NCBI RefSeq assembly: GCF_900107855.1
Contig: NZ_FNRJ01000013.1
Span: forward strand, 56,482 to 120,481
Direction: 5' to 3'
DNA from: Marinobacterium iners DSM 11526
GTDB taxonomy: Bacteria > Pseudomonadota > Gammaproteobacteria > Pseudomonadales > Balneatricaceae
DNA length: 64,000 nucleotides
Numbering within the stretch: the first letter of the stretch is position 1; the number at the start of each line of letters is the position of its first letter. The notes beneath the pieces are model-generated. The model saw only the letters and a list, made by a program, of their open reading frames with translations, was not told the origin of the DNA and ran no database searches. The translations under genes were made by a program, and so were the position numbers. This document shows, in pieces, positions 29,842 to 37,661 of the stretch.

Positions 29842-30225
29842 ATGATCAATCCTATCCTGCCGCAGGTGCTCAATGAACTGCGACAACACCCAGAAGGGGT
29901 CAGTGAGTATCATTTGATGCGTACGCTGGAACAGCAGCACGCATTCGATGAACTGAACGCGGACGGTGCATTGGCGCTTTACCGCAAACACTTCATCATC
30001 ATGAATGCGTTGTATGATTTGCAACAAGTGCTTTGGGAAGAGGAACAGCGTGTACTGGTTATTTCACCGATGCATATCGAGTTGCACAAGGCGCATGATG
30101 AATCGGATCAGGTGCAGGCCAACCCATTGTTGAGCGAGTATTACCTTGATTGGCACAATTTTGAACAGACCAGTGCTGAAGACGTACAGCAACTAATGGA
30201 TTCGGTGACCGGCCCTCGTTATTGA
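29842..30225 (+). CDS. DNAJ_related protein without J domain
   Basis: The 127-residue protein matches the N-terminal domain of the protein at 20559-21149 (for example YRKHFIIMNALYDLQ against FQKHFMIMHGLYTLQ, and LLSEYYLDWHNFEQTSAEDVQQL). It ends where the J domain would begin, with no HPD and no downstream remnant; the stop codon sits within a hairpin. It could be a natural single-domain form or a 3'-truncated copy. The ATG at 29842 is in the right place for the domain. Confidence 0.82.
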   Translation: MINPILPQVLNELRQHPEGVSEYHLMRTLEQQHAFDELNADGALALYRKHFIIMNALYDLQQVLWEEEQRVLVISPMHIELHKAHDESDQVQANPLLSEYYLDWHNFEQTSAEDVQQLMDSVTGPRY

Positions 30226-30237
30226 GGGCGGTCACCG
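30203..30237. other. Long hairpin at the convergent ends of two genes
   Basis: CGGTGACC(G)GCCCTC-GTTATT-GAGGGCGGTCACCG is a 14-bp stem with one bulged G and a six-base loop. It overlaps the stop codon of the DNAJ_related gene and lies 13 bases from the octaheme cytochrome stop. Neither strand has a U-tract, so it is not a classical terminator; it may block 3' exonucleases or aid Rho-dependent termination. Confidence 0.6.
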
Positions 30238-30249
30238 ACCGCTTGAGGG

Positions 30250-31572
30250 TCAGTCCTCTATTTTTCCACTTTTGATCCGTTTCTCATACAGTGCTTCCAG
30301 CTTGTACATGTCCTGCTGCAGCTCGAAGAAACCGTGCCAATGAGCGTAGTCCGGGCCTGCCATCATGGCTCCATGACGGGCGCGACGGCCTTCGTGATGC
30401 CAGAGGTGGTAAAAAGTAATCTGGAACTCATCGGTCCATGGATTCTCTTTAAGCAGTCCCTTGGCTCTCAGATCCTCCAGCATCTTCTTGGCAGGGTCAT
30501 AATATTCCACGTTGTAGAGCATGACGGCCTTGTCACCCTGAGCGAAGAAGCCCTTGGTGTGTGACTCACCGTGACAGGAGCTGCAGACCTGCATCATCAG
30601 CTTGCGACCGCGATCCCCATCTCCCAGCAACGGACTCATCACGTCAGTGGAGTTGCGCTTCTCGGAACGCTCATCCCAGAGGTTCCAGTACAAGCGTTCG
30701 GTAATGTTGTGGGTGGAGCCGAGTTTGCCAATACCGCTCATGTGGCAGGTGGCACAGGTGGGGGCGCGATAGTCACCGGGCTCCCAGCCATCGGCGGGGC
30801 TGTCCCAGGTCCACTCATGGCCTTCTGTCGCGTATATCTGGCCGTGCTTGCTGTTCTCGAATACTTCAATATCGGGATGGTCAGGCCCCATGTGGCAACT
30901 GGCGCAGGCGGCTGGCTTGCGCGCTTCAGCCAGCGAGAAACGGTGGCGGGTGTGGCAGGCACCGCAGTTGCCGGTTGCCCCGTCCGGATAGATGTTGCCC
31001 ATACCTGAGTTGGGCCAGGTTGACGGGTCAGGCTTGCCATCGGCCATCAGTTTGATCTCGGTGCCGTGGCACTGCATACAACCGGTTTCATCCGGTGCAT
31101 TGCCAAGTTCGGGGTTATCACGACCTTCATGGAACTTAACCAGCGCGTGCAGACTGTTCTTTGGAATGATCTGACGATAGGCGCGGAAGTGACCGCTGTG
31201 GTTAAACTCATCCTGCTCCTGGGCATGGCAGCGACCGCAGGTGTCGGGCGAGACCAGCGGTGTGATATAGACGTTGCTGAGACCTTCCTCGGCATGCAGC
31301 TGGGCATCCACATCTCCCCTGTTGGCAGCGTGGCAGTCATTACAGCCCACACCGACATGGCTATGGCGACTCTTCTTCCAGTCGGCCACAACACCGGGGT
31401 GCTCATCCTGGTGGCAGCTGACACACTTCTGGTCCAGCTCGGTCAGGCTTTTGCTGAATACGATGCTGCGTACCGGATTCATGTCGATGCCACCGCCCTC
31501 TTCAGCAAGCAGGGGGGCAGGACCGAGTATCAGGCTCAGCAGCAGTAACCAGCGTATTCTGATCAGTCTCAT
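30250..31572 (-). CDS. Octaheme c-type cytochrome, hydroxylamine oxidoreductase-like
   Basis: This 440-residue periplasmic protein has a signal peptide (LLLLSLILGPAPLLA) and eight CxxCH haem sites: CVSCH 50, CNDCH 77, CGRCH 112, CMQCH 165, CGACH 203, CASCH 223, CATCH 273 and CSSCH 330. The C-terminal WHHEGRRARHGAMMAGPDYAHWHGFFEL is typical of the HAO family. Tyr409 (GPDY) is a candidate for the tyrosine that cross-links to the P460 haem in true HAO, but I cannot align it here. The protein is shorter than Nitrosomonas HAO (about 550). It is paired with a NapC/NirT cytochrome 10 bases upstream, as in many non-nitrifiers. Hydroxylamine oxidation or a reductive N-oxide role are both possible. Confidence 0.88.
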   Translation of the reverse strand: MRLIRIRWLLLLSLILGPAPLLAEEGGGIDMNPVRSIVFSKSLTELDQKCVSCHQDEHPGVVADWKKSRHSHVGVGCNDCHAANRGDVDAQLHAEEGLSNVYITPLVSPDTCGRCHAQEQDEFNHSGHFRAYRQIIPKNSLHALVKFHEGRDNPELGNAPDETGCMQCHGTEIKLMADGKPDPSTWPNSGMGNIYPDGATGNCGACHTRHRFSLAEARKPAACASCHMGPDHPDIEVFENSKHGQIYATEGHEWTWDSPADGWEPGDYRAPTCATCHMSGIGKLGSTHNITERLYWNLWDERSEKRNSTDVMSPLLGDGDRGRKLMMQVCSSCHGESHTKGFFAQGDKAVMLYNVEYYDPAKKMLEDLRAKGLLKENPWTDEFQITFYHLWHHEGRRARHGAMMAGPDYAHWHGFFELQQDMYKLEALYEKRIKSGKIED

Positions 31573-31582
31573 GACAGTTTCC

Positions 31583-32134
31583 TCATCCTTCAGTCGCGGG
31601 CATGGGCGAGAGTTGCGGGGGCGGGGGCAGGAAGCGTTCCAGGTCGGTATGACCGACGCGGTGGCAATCGACACACTGGTCCTGAATAGTGCCGAGAAAG
31701 TAAGGTTTGTGAGCGACGAATTGGGCGTTGTCGAGCTCAGAGCCGGACTGCAGGTTGTTGTGGCATTTCAGGCAGCCGGAATCGTAGACATATTCGTTGG
31801 CGCGTAACCGTTTGGCGTGCCAGTCCACGTCCTCGGCACCGATGACAAACTCCATCCATACATCCCAGGCACCGCTGCGGGCTTTTTGAAACAGGTAGCT
31901 CACATAGTTGTCATGGGGCAGGTGGCAGTCGGAGCAGTATGCCTGCACGCCAGTGGTGGAGCGGCCACCATGGGGATCGCGCAGGAAGGAGGCTTGCATC
32001 GGTTTCATGCTGTGACAGCTGCCACAGAACTGCTGGTCAGATGTCATGTTGAGCGCGGTATCCGTCACCGCCCAGCTGACCACGATGCCAAGCCCGGCCA
32101 GTGTCAGTATCAGCAGTACCTTGATCCAGAACAT
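31583..32134 (-). CDS. NapC/NirT-family tetraheme cytochrome c
   Basis: This 183-residue membrane-anchored cytochrome has one N-terminal membrane segment (VLLILTLAGLGIVVSWAV) and four haem sites: CGSCH, CSDCH, CLKCH and CVDCH. The first is followed by the M-K-P-M region that supplies the unusual ligand in NapC/NrfH proteins. It should exchange electrons between the quinone pool and the octaheme protein encoded 10 bases downstream. The start at 32134 gives the anchor directly; a longer frame to 32197 has no support. Confidence 0.92.
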   Translation of the reverse strand: MFWIKVLLILTLAGLGIVVSWAVTDTALNMTSDQQFCGSCHSMKPMQASFLRDPHGGRSTTGVQAYCSDCHLPHDNYVSYLFQKARSGAWDVWMEFVIGAEDVDWHAKRLRANEYVYDSGCLKCHNNLQSGSELDNAQFVAHKPYFLGTIQDQCVDCHRVGHTDLERFLPPPPQLSPMPATEG

Positions 32135-32280
32135 GGCGCTAATATCCCTGCAGAATGCATGTTTTATTGTTATGCCCTGCAGCCTAGTTGATAACATCAG
32201 GGTTGTCAGATTTATGCGGCTTGCCTGACCTGTTGCCAGCGTTCAAACTGGTGTCAAACATTTAAGCAAGGATTACACCC

Positions 32281-32850
32281 GTGACATTGAAATTGCCTTC
32301 GGCGCTGCTAACCCTCCTGATGCTGATACCGACTACAGCTCATGCTGAAGAGCGCGCCCTGTTTCTGCAGAAAGTGTACATGTCGTTCTGCCTGAAGCAT
32401 TTTGATGACTATGGTGCGTTGAGGGCGAATCTGATAGAGCAGGGGCTGCCCAAACTGTCTGTGCAACAGGCAGCCCCTTTTTTGCAGGGGCGTGAAGGTG
32501 ATGCCTGGCCGGTGCCCTATGAAGGTCAGTTCGGCCAGTTTGTGCTCACACTTCCGGCCGGCGACAATCTCTGTGCGGTGATGGCGCGCAGAGCTGATCC
32601 GGACAGTACCGGCCGCTGGTTTGCCACTTTGGCCAAAACGGCACCGGAGCCGCTGGAAGTACAGCAGGTGCTGGATGAATCGACATATACTCCACTCAAC
32701 GGAGAGGCATACACGCGAGCCTGGCGTTGGGCGGCTCCAGCAGCGCTGCAGCAACTGCAATTGACTCTGACGACGGCCCGTGAATCTGACGCGGCCATTC
32801 AGGCCATTGTCTCGCTGGCGGTAATTCGTACTGAACAGCAGGAGCGTTAA
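32281..32850 (+). CDS. Secreted hypothetical protein, 189 aa
   Basis: The start is a GTG at 32281 preceded by AAGGA. A signal peptide (LLTLLMLIPTTAHA) predicts periplasmic export. Two cysteines in the mature part (SFCLKHF and NLCAVMA) could form a disulfide. I do not recognise the domain with confidence. It ends exactly where the arfB start codon begins, so both are probably co-transcribed, though a functional link is not evident. It is divergent from the cytochrome pair. Confidence 0.75.
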   Translation: MTLKLPSALLTLLMLIPTTAHAEERALFLQKVYMSFCLKHFDDYGALRANLIEQGLPKLSVQQAAPFLQGREGDAWPVPYEGQFGQFVLTLPAGDNLCAVMARRADPDSTGRWFATLAKTAPEPLEVQQVLDESTYTPLNGEAYTRAWRWAAPAALQQLQLTLTTARESDAAIQAIVSLAVIRTEQQER

Positions 32851-33264
32851 GTGTTACAGATATCCAATGCCGTCAGTATTGCCGACAGTGAAGTCGAGCT
32901 CAATGCGATTCGATCTCAGGGGGCTGGCGGTCAGAATGTGAACAAGGTCGCCAGTGCGATCCATCTGCGTTTTGATATCCATACCTCGTCTCTGCCCGAG
33001 TTCTACAAGGAGAGGCTGCTGGCATCCAACGACAGCCGCATCACTCAGGATGGGGTGGTCGTGATCAAGGCGCAGCAGTACCGAACTCAGGAACAGAATC
33101 GTGAAGATGCGCTGCAACGGCTGGTCGAGCTGGTTCGCAGTGTGACGCGGGTGGAGAAAGCGCGACGCCCGACACGACCCACTCGAAGTTCACAGCGCAA
33201 GCGGATCGAGAAGAAAAAGCAGCGCGGCAATATCAAGTCGATGCGTGGGAAGGTTGATTCCTGA
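32851..33264 (+). CDS. arfB: Ribosome rescue hydrolase ArfB (YaeJ)
   Basis: ArfB hydrolyses peptidyl-tRNA on ribosomes stalled without a stop codon. The 137-residue protein has the release-factor GGQ motif in [19 protein letters not shown] (Gly-Gly-Gln at residues 26-28) and the basic C-terminal tail ([21 protein letters not shown]) that enters the mRNA channel. The start is a GTG abutting the previous stop codon, with AGGAG inside the end of the preceding gene. Confidence 0.94.
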   Translation: MLQISNAVSIADSEVELNAIRSQGAGGQNVNKVASAIHLRFDIHTSSLPEFYKERLLASNDSRITQDGVVVIKAQQYRTQEQNREDALQRLVELVRSVTRVEKARRPTRPTRSSQRKRIEKKKQRGNIKSMRGKVDS

Positions 33265-33382
33265 TCATCAACAAAACTGATCTTTAATCGCTGTTTTTTA
33301 CTATTCCTTATCTGCATGGTAGATACAATAATGGGGTCATTCCATTCATATCAGCGTTGCCCCGTGCACGAGGAGTCTTGAG

Positions 33383-34231
33383 ATGACCGACCGTACCATT
33401 AAGCGCCGTATCACAGCCCACCCCAGCCGTGACGGTGCCGGTGTAAGTCTGCTGCGCAGTGTAGGCCAGTCTCCCGGCCAGCGTATCGATCCTTTTCTGA
33501 TGCTGGACTGTTTTTTCTCCGATAACCCGGACGACTACATTGCCGGCTTCCCGGCTCACCCTCATCGCGGTTTCGAGACCGTCACCTACATGCTTGATGG
33601 GCAGATGCGCCATCGAGACCATCTGGGTAATGAGGCTGTACTGGGCAGCGGAGGCGTGCAATGGATGACCGCTGGACGTGGCGTTATCCATGAAGAGATG
33701 CCGGAGCAGCAGGAGGGCCTGATGCGCGGTTTTCAGCTCTGGATCAATCTGCCGGCAGCCGAAAAAATGATTCCGGCGCGATACCAGGAATTTGCAGCCG
33801 AGGAGATCACCAATATTGAGGACTCGCAGACAGGGGTGCGTGTGAAACTGATCGCGGGCGATATTACGCTGAACGGACAGATCTATTCGGGTCCCGTCAG
33901 CGGCATCAGTCGAGCTCCTTTGATGCTGGATTTGAGGTTGCCGGCCAATACCACGTTCAGTGTGCCCCTGCAGGATGACAGAGCCGGATTCGTGTATCTG
34001 TTTGAAGGTAGCGCACAGCTGTACGATGCAGGGTTGAATCTGCATGAGGCGGCCGAGCTGGGTGAAGGTGAGCTGATCCAGCTGCAGACGGGTCCGGAAG
34101 GGGCAGCGCTGTTACTGCTGGCGGCGCAACCGATTAACGAGCCGATTGCACAATACGGCCCCTTCGTCATGAATACGCCGGAAGAGATTGATCAGGCGAT
34201 CAATGACTATCGCAACGGGACGCTGGTCTAG
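33383..34231 (+). CDS. Pirin family protein
   Basis: This 282-residue bicupin protein carries the pirin metal site residues in HPHRGFETVTYMLDGQMRHRD and MTAGRGVIHEEMPE. Bacterial pirins such as YhhW have quercetinase activity or act as redox-linked regulators; the role here cannot be told from sequence. It is a single gene, facing the Spy-like gene. Confidence 0.93.
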   Translation: MTDRTIKRRITAHPSRDGAGVSLLRSVGQSPGQRIDPFLMLDCFFSDNPDDYIAGFPAHPHRGFETVTYMLDGQMRHRDHLGNEAVLGSGGVQWMTAGRGVIHEEMPEQQEGLMRGFQLWINLPAAEKMIPARYQEFAAEEITNIEDSQTGVRVKLIAGDITLNGQIYSGPVSGISRAPLMLDLRLPANTTFSVPLQDDRAGFVYLFEGSAQLYDAGLNLHEAAELGEGELIQLQTGPEGAALLLLAAQPINEPIAQYGPFVMNTPEEIDQAINDYRNGTLV

Positions 34232-34252
34232 CGCCCGTTGACAAAACGGGTG

Positions 34253-34816
34253 TTACTGCCACGGACGGAACATTTGACGCTGCAGCTGCCACATCTGCTG
34301 GCGCTGCTCTTCGGTCAGCACTTTATTCATCTCGTCCTGTGCCTTGAGGCGTGCTTCAAACAGTTTCAGCTGACGTTCCTGCATCTGCTTGTGTGCCTGC
34401 AGCAACTGTTTGCTGTCTGGCTGACCGTCCTGGTAAAGCTTCATCATTTCCTGCTGGTGGGCCTGCATCTCCTGCATGTGGGATTGTTGCTGTTGCCAGA
34501 GCTGCTCCTGTATTTTGCTCATCTGTTTCTGTTGCGCTTCGTTCAGCTCGACGGCATATCCGGCACCTCCCTGAAGGCCCCCCATCATCGGACAGGGCAT
34601 CATGCCCATACCGCCCATCATCGGGCCACCATGCATCATGCTCATTCCCATGCCATATCCCATCATGGGACCATAACCGCCCATCATGCCCGGTCCCTGC
34701 CCCTGCATGTGTGGACCAGCGCCCATCCCCATGTAACCCTGAGCTGAAACCGATGCACTGAGGCCCAGACCCAATGCCAGGCCCAGCAGTGAGCGGGCCA
34801 TCGTATGCGTGCTCAT
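34253..34816 (-). CDS. Spy/CpxP-like periplasmic protein with Met/Gly-rich insert
   Basis: The signal peptide (LLGLALGLGLSASVSA) is followed by a low-complexity region (about residues 26-85) made of repeated GPMMGG/MGM units with scattered His, then a helical LTxxQ-type domain rich in Gln and Met (residues 90-187, with LTEEQRQQMWQLQ). The C-terminal part resembles Spy/CpxP/ZraP envelope-stress chaperones. The Met/His-rich insert suggests binding of copper or another soft metal. The start follows AAGGAG at good spacing. Confidence 0.8.
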   Translation of the reverse strand: MSTHTMARSLLGLALGLGLSASVSAQGYMGMGAGPHMQGQGPGMMGGYGPMMGYGMGMSMMHGGPMMGGMGMMPCPMMGGLQGGAGYAVELNEAQQKQMSKIQEQLWQQQQSHMQEMQAHQQEMMKLYQDGQPDSKQLLQAHKQMQERQLKLFEARLKAQDEMNKVLTEEQRQQMWQLQRQMFRPWQ

Positions 34817-35001
34817 GACGATCTCCTTGCGTAGTTTGTTCAGCGTTGAATATCGCGTGTTCCAAGCATGGCACAGGCTGGGTCATGCGCAAGCAGGAGG
34901 AGCTGCAGAAATCTACTAAAACCGATCAAGATTGTGCAATACAGAGAGAGCGTATCAAGGGTAAATTTGCCATGACTATAACTATAAGATCTGGTGAATG
35001 T

Positions 35002-35706
35002 ATGAAAATCATTATATTTTCAGATGTGCCTGCGATGGCTATTTGCGATCAGATCGAAACTGATTTTTGCGTCCGGCCTGAGTGTGTAATAACGGGTAAG
35101 GTTGATAGTATCCTGTTGAAAAAATATCAGGCGCTTTTGGATACCCGAGAAAGCCTTGTTATTCTGATATCTTCTGCAGGTTATAAGGATAGTATGGAAT
35201 CTGTTCTTGGAATACGTTCATGTTCCAGTGTGCCAATTATACTTGCAGCCAATAATCTGAGCAGGGCTGATGAATATATATTGCGTAATGCAGGAGTGGA
35301 TGATTTTCACGAAGGTCTGGAATACGATACCTTTTTCTGCTTGCAGATTCGATCGGCAAAGCGCTGGATAGATCGCTTTGGCAATCATGATGAAAAAAAT
35401 AATATTCGATTTGGAAACTGGGTTTTCCAGAAGAATATGAGTGTTGTTGTATCACCCGATAGACGGTCTTTCAGAATTAGCCAGAAAGAGTACAGGTTTT
35501 TGGAGCTGTTGTTGAAAAGGCAGGGTGATATTATTACGCGAAGTGAGATCTCTAGATATGTTTTTAAAAGAGAGTGGGATCCAACTGATAAGTCAATCGA
35601 TGTATTGGTTTCAAGGCTGAGATGCCGATTTAGAAAAGAAAAGCAATATCAGGGGCCTGCAATTGAAAATGTGAGAGGGGTTGGCTACACGCTGATACTT
35701 AACTAA
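35002..35706 (+). CDS. OmpR-type regulator with degenerate receiver domain
   Basis: The 234-residue protein ends in an OmpR/PhoB winged helix (about residues 135-232: FRISQKEYRFLELLLKRQGDIITR, SIDVLVSRLRCRF, VRGVGYTLIL). The N-terminal 120 residues have receiver-like length and strand pattern, but the acidic pair near the start, the phospho-accepting Asp (LVILISSAGYKD) and the conserved Lys (PIILAANN) are not recognisable. It probably works without phosphorylation. There is no histidine kinase nearby. The start at 35002 is chosen because the domain begins there. The gene is much more AT-rich than its surroundings, suggesting transfer, and its stop overlaps the convergent AraC gene's stop. Confidence 0.8.
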   Translation: MKIIIFSDVPAMAICDQIETDFCVRPECVITGKVDSILLKKYQALLDTRESLVILISSAGYKDSMESVLGIRSCSSVPIILAANNLSRADEYILRNAGVDDFHEGLEYDTFFCLQIRSAKRWIDRFGNHDEKNNIRFGNWVFQKNMSVVVSPDRRSFRISQKEYRFLELLLKRQGDIITRSEISRYVFKREWDPTDKSIDVLVSRLRCRFRKEKQYQGPAIENVRGVGYTLILN

Positions 35707-36602
35707 CTGCGCCTGATCTCCATCGGGGTCGCTCCGGTTTCCTGCTTGATATGTCGGGTCATGTGGCTCTGATCGGTAAAGCCACACAGATCAGCAATGG
35801 CGGACAGCGACAACCCACTTCTTCCCTGTGATCGAATCAGCTTTATGGCAGCGTTCACCCTGCGCCTGATAATGAAGCGGTGGGGGGTGACGCCCATATC
35901 GCGCTTGAATGCACGCGAGAAGTGATGAGGTGTGCAGTGACAGAGGGCTGCCAGTTCGTTCAATGTGATTTTCTGCCCCAGGTGGGCATCAATATATTCA
36001 GTCACCCTGGTGTAGCGGTGGGATGGGATGTCAGGGGTGTTGGTCAATGCCAGAGAGGTGTTCGTATAGTGCTGTATCAGGTGTGAAATCAGCGCCTTTT
36101 CCAGGCTTTCAACGTAGGTTGTACCGTGGTAATAACTCTGCTGCATTTCATGGTAAAGCAGTGTCGAAAGGCTTTTCAATACTTCGTCCTGTCGATTGAA
36201 GAAAAGATCCATCTCGATATTACCACCATTTATTTCAGCTTCCTCTTCTGCAAAAAGCTTCATTTCTGTTGTTGGAATTAGGAAGTGGATACAAGTTGAG
36301 TTCTTTTCATCGATTACCCATTCGTTTTCACTGAAAGCCGGAACGAGTGCAAAGTCATTATTCTGCCAGACGCCCCTGTAGCGCTCACCCGAGCAGTTAT
36401 ACAGCACTTCGCATGCAGGTGGCTGGTTATTTAAAATAAGAACATGATGGTCCATCTCGGGAATAGTAAGATCAACGCGAGGCAGGGGTGAGTATTCTTC
36501 AATCAGAATTTTTCCTGAAGAATGAGTGTAATTGGTTTTGGTAGGGCTGAAAGGAATAAGCTCAAGTCGCCCTTTGGGAGATATTATACGATCTTTTGTC
36601 AT
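35703..36602 (-). CDS. AraC-family regulator beside the PQQ dehydrogenase cluster
   Basis: This 299-residue protein has an N-terminal cupin-like domain and two C-terminal AraC helix-turn-helix motifs (about residues 200-298; KITLNELAALCHCTPHHFSRAFKRDMG and LSLSAIADLCGFTDQSHMTRHIKQETG). It is divergent from the outer-membrane protein, dehydrogenase and pqq genes and is the likely activator of that operon. The first part of the gene and the intergenic region are AT-rich. Confidence 0.92.
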   Translation of the reverse strand: MTKDRIISPKGRLELIPFSPTKTNYTHSSGKILIEEYSPLPRVDLTIPEMDHHVLILNNQPPACEVLYNCSGERYRGVWQNNDFALVPAFSENEWVIDEKNSTCIHFLIPTTEMKLFAEEEAEINGGNIEMDLFFNRQDEVLKSLSTLLYHEMQQSYYHGTTYVESLEKALISHLIQHYTNTSLALTNTPDIPSHRYTRVTEYIDAHLGQKITLNELAALCHCTPHHFSRAFKRDMGVTPHRFIIRRRVNAAIKLIRSQGRSGLSLSAIADLCGFTDQSHMTRHIKQETGATPMEIRRS

Positions 36603-36670
36603 GGCTTATTTTCATTGTTTTATTGATGCAATGCTATACCATGTTTCAGGCTTAATCAAATGTAAATACT

Positions 36671-36719
36671 TTGTTACATTGCGTTTCAAGTTGTTACAAA
36701 CAGGTTGGAAACAGAATAT
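36671..36719 (+). promoter_or_regulatory. Candidate AraC operator and promoter of the dehydrogenase-pqq operon
   Basis: TTGTTACA occurs twice in direct orientation at 36671-36678 and 36691-36698, 20 bases apart (about two helical turns), as expected for an AraC-type activator. The downstream copy supplies TTGTTA as a possible -35, followed after 17 bases by GAATAT (36714-36719). A further inverted repeat AATGTAA-N8-TTACATT (36659-36680) overlaps the first copy. Confidence 0.55.
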
Positions 36720-36775
36720 TTAAGCGGCCTTAAGGACTCATTAATCTGCTTCAGTCAACATACTGGAGTGAAAGC

Positions 36776-37651
36776 ATGACTCATTATAAGAAAACACTGT
36801 TGTCCGGCGCTGTTTTGGCCAGCTCGCTGTTCGTTTCCCAACAGGTTATGGCCATCGCTGAGACGGTTCATCCTCGTGATTATATCCCTGCGCCTTCAGG
36901 GGTTAATCTGTCAGTGACCTATCTGGACCACCGCAGTGCCGATAAGGTAAATGCGGATGGCAACACTGTAGCCAATAACGCGGGCTTTGAGGCCAACGCC
37001 CTGATTCAGCGTTTCATCCATTATACCGAGCTGCTGGGCATGCCAGCTGATCCTCAGATCATCGTACCCGTAGTCGATGTTGATGTGGGTATGGCAGGAC
37101 AGGACAGTCAGGGTGTGGGCGATATCTTTTTCGGCTCAACCTTCTGGCCGTTGGCAGATAACGAGAACAAGCAGTGGTTCGGCATAACCCCGTTCATCTA
37201 TATGCCGACCGGTGAATATGACTCCAACAAGGCCGTGAATGTGGGCGCCAACCGCTGGAGCTACGTTTTGGAGGCCGGTTATACCAAGGGTCTCACTGAT
37301 AAGCTGTATCTGGACGTGGTCGGTGAGGTGGAGTGGTACGGTGATAACGATGACTATCTTGGCAACTCCACTCTCTCCAAGGATGAAGTCTACCGCTTCA
37401 ACACCATGTTGTCCTACGATGTGGGGCCGGGGCGCTATGTCTGGGGCCGCTATGTAAAGCAGATTGGTGGCGAAGAGTCTGTTGACGGTGTGTCACTGGA
37501 TAATGAGATGGATACCGACACCATGAGCATTGGCTACACCCATTGGGTGGGTCAGGACTTCCAGTTGCAGGCTGAATATACCCGTGACCTTAGTGTGGAA
37601 AACGGTTTTGAAACAGATGGCGTGACCCTGCGCCTGGCGATCCCGTTCTGA
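36776..37651 (+). CDS. Outer-membrane protein, phenol MetA-pathway transporter-like
   Basis: The 291-residue protein has a signal peptide (LSGAVLASSLFVSQQVMA) and a predicted beta-barrel of alternating aromatic strands ending in RLAIPF, with terminal Phe as in outer-membrane proteins. It resembles the Phenol_MetA_deg family of putative hydrophobic-substrate channels. It is the first gene of the presumed operon with the dehydrogenase, whose start codon begins 10 bases after its stop, and may admit the alcohol substrate. Confidence 0.85.
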   Translation: MTHYKKTLLSGAVLASSLFVSQQVMAIAETVHPRDYIPAPSGVNLSVTYLDHRSADKVNADGNTVANNAGFEANALIQRFIHYTELLGMPADPQIIVPVVDVDVGMAGQDSQGVGDIFFGSTFWPLADNENKQWFGITPFIYMPTGEYDSNKAVNVGANRWSYVLEAGYTKGLTDKLYLDVVGEVEWYGDNDDYLGNSTLSKDEVYRFNTMLSYDVGPGRYVWGRYVKQIGGEESVDGVSLDNEMDTDTMSIGYTHWVGQDFQLQAEYTRDLSVENGFETDGVTLRLAIPF

Positions 37652-37661
37652 GGAGGTGACT

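Noticed and set aside
32188..32199. TTGATAACATCA as a possible FNR/NnrR site upstream of the cytochrome pair
   Set aside because: The spacing between half-sites is 3 rather than 4 bases and one half is incomplete; too weak to list as a regulatory site.
34234..34250. CCCGTT-N5-AACGGG as a terminator between the pirin and Spy-like genes
   Set aside because: The stem is only 6 bp and there is no T-run on either side.
35002..36602. AT-rich region as a mobile element
   Set aside because: No transposase, integrase, terminal repeats or target duplication were seen; only composition supports transfer.
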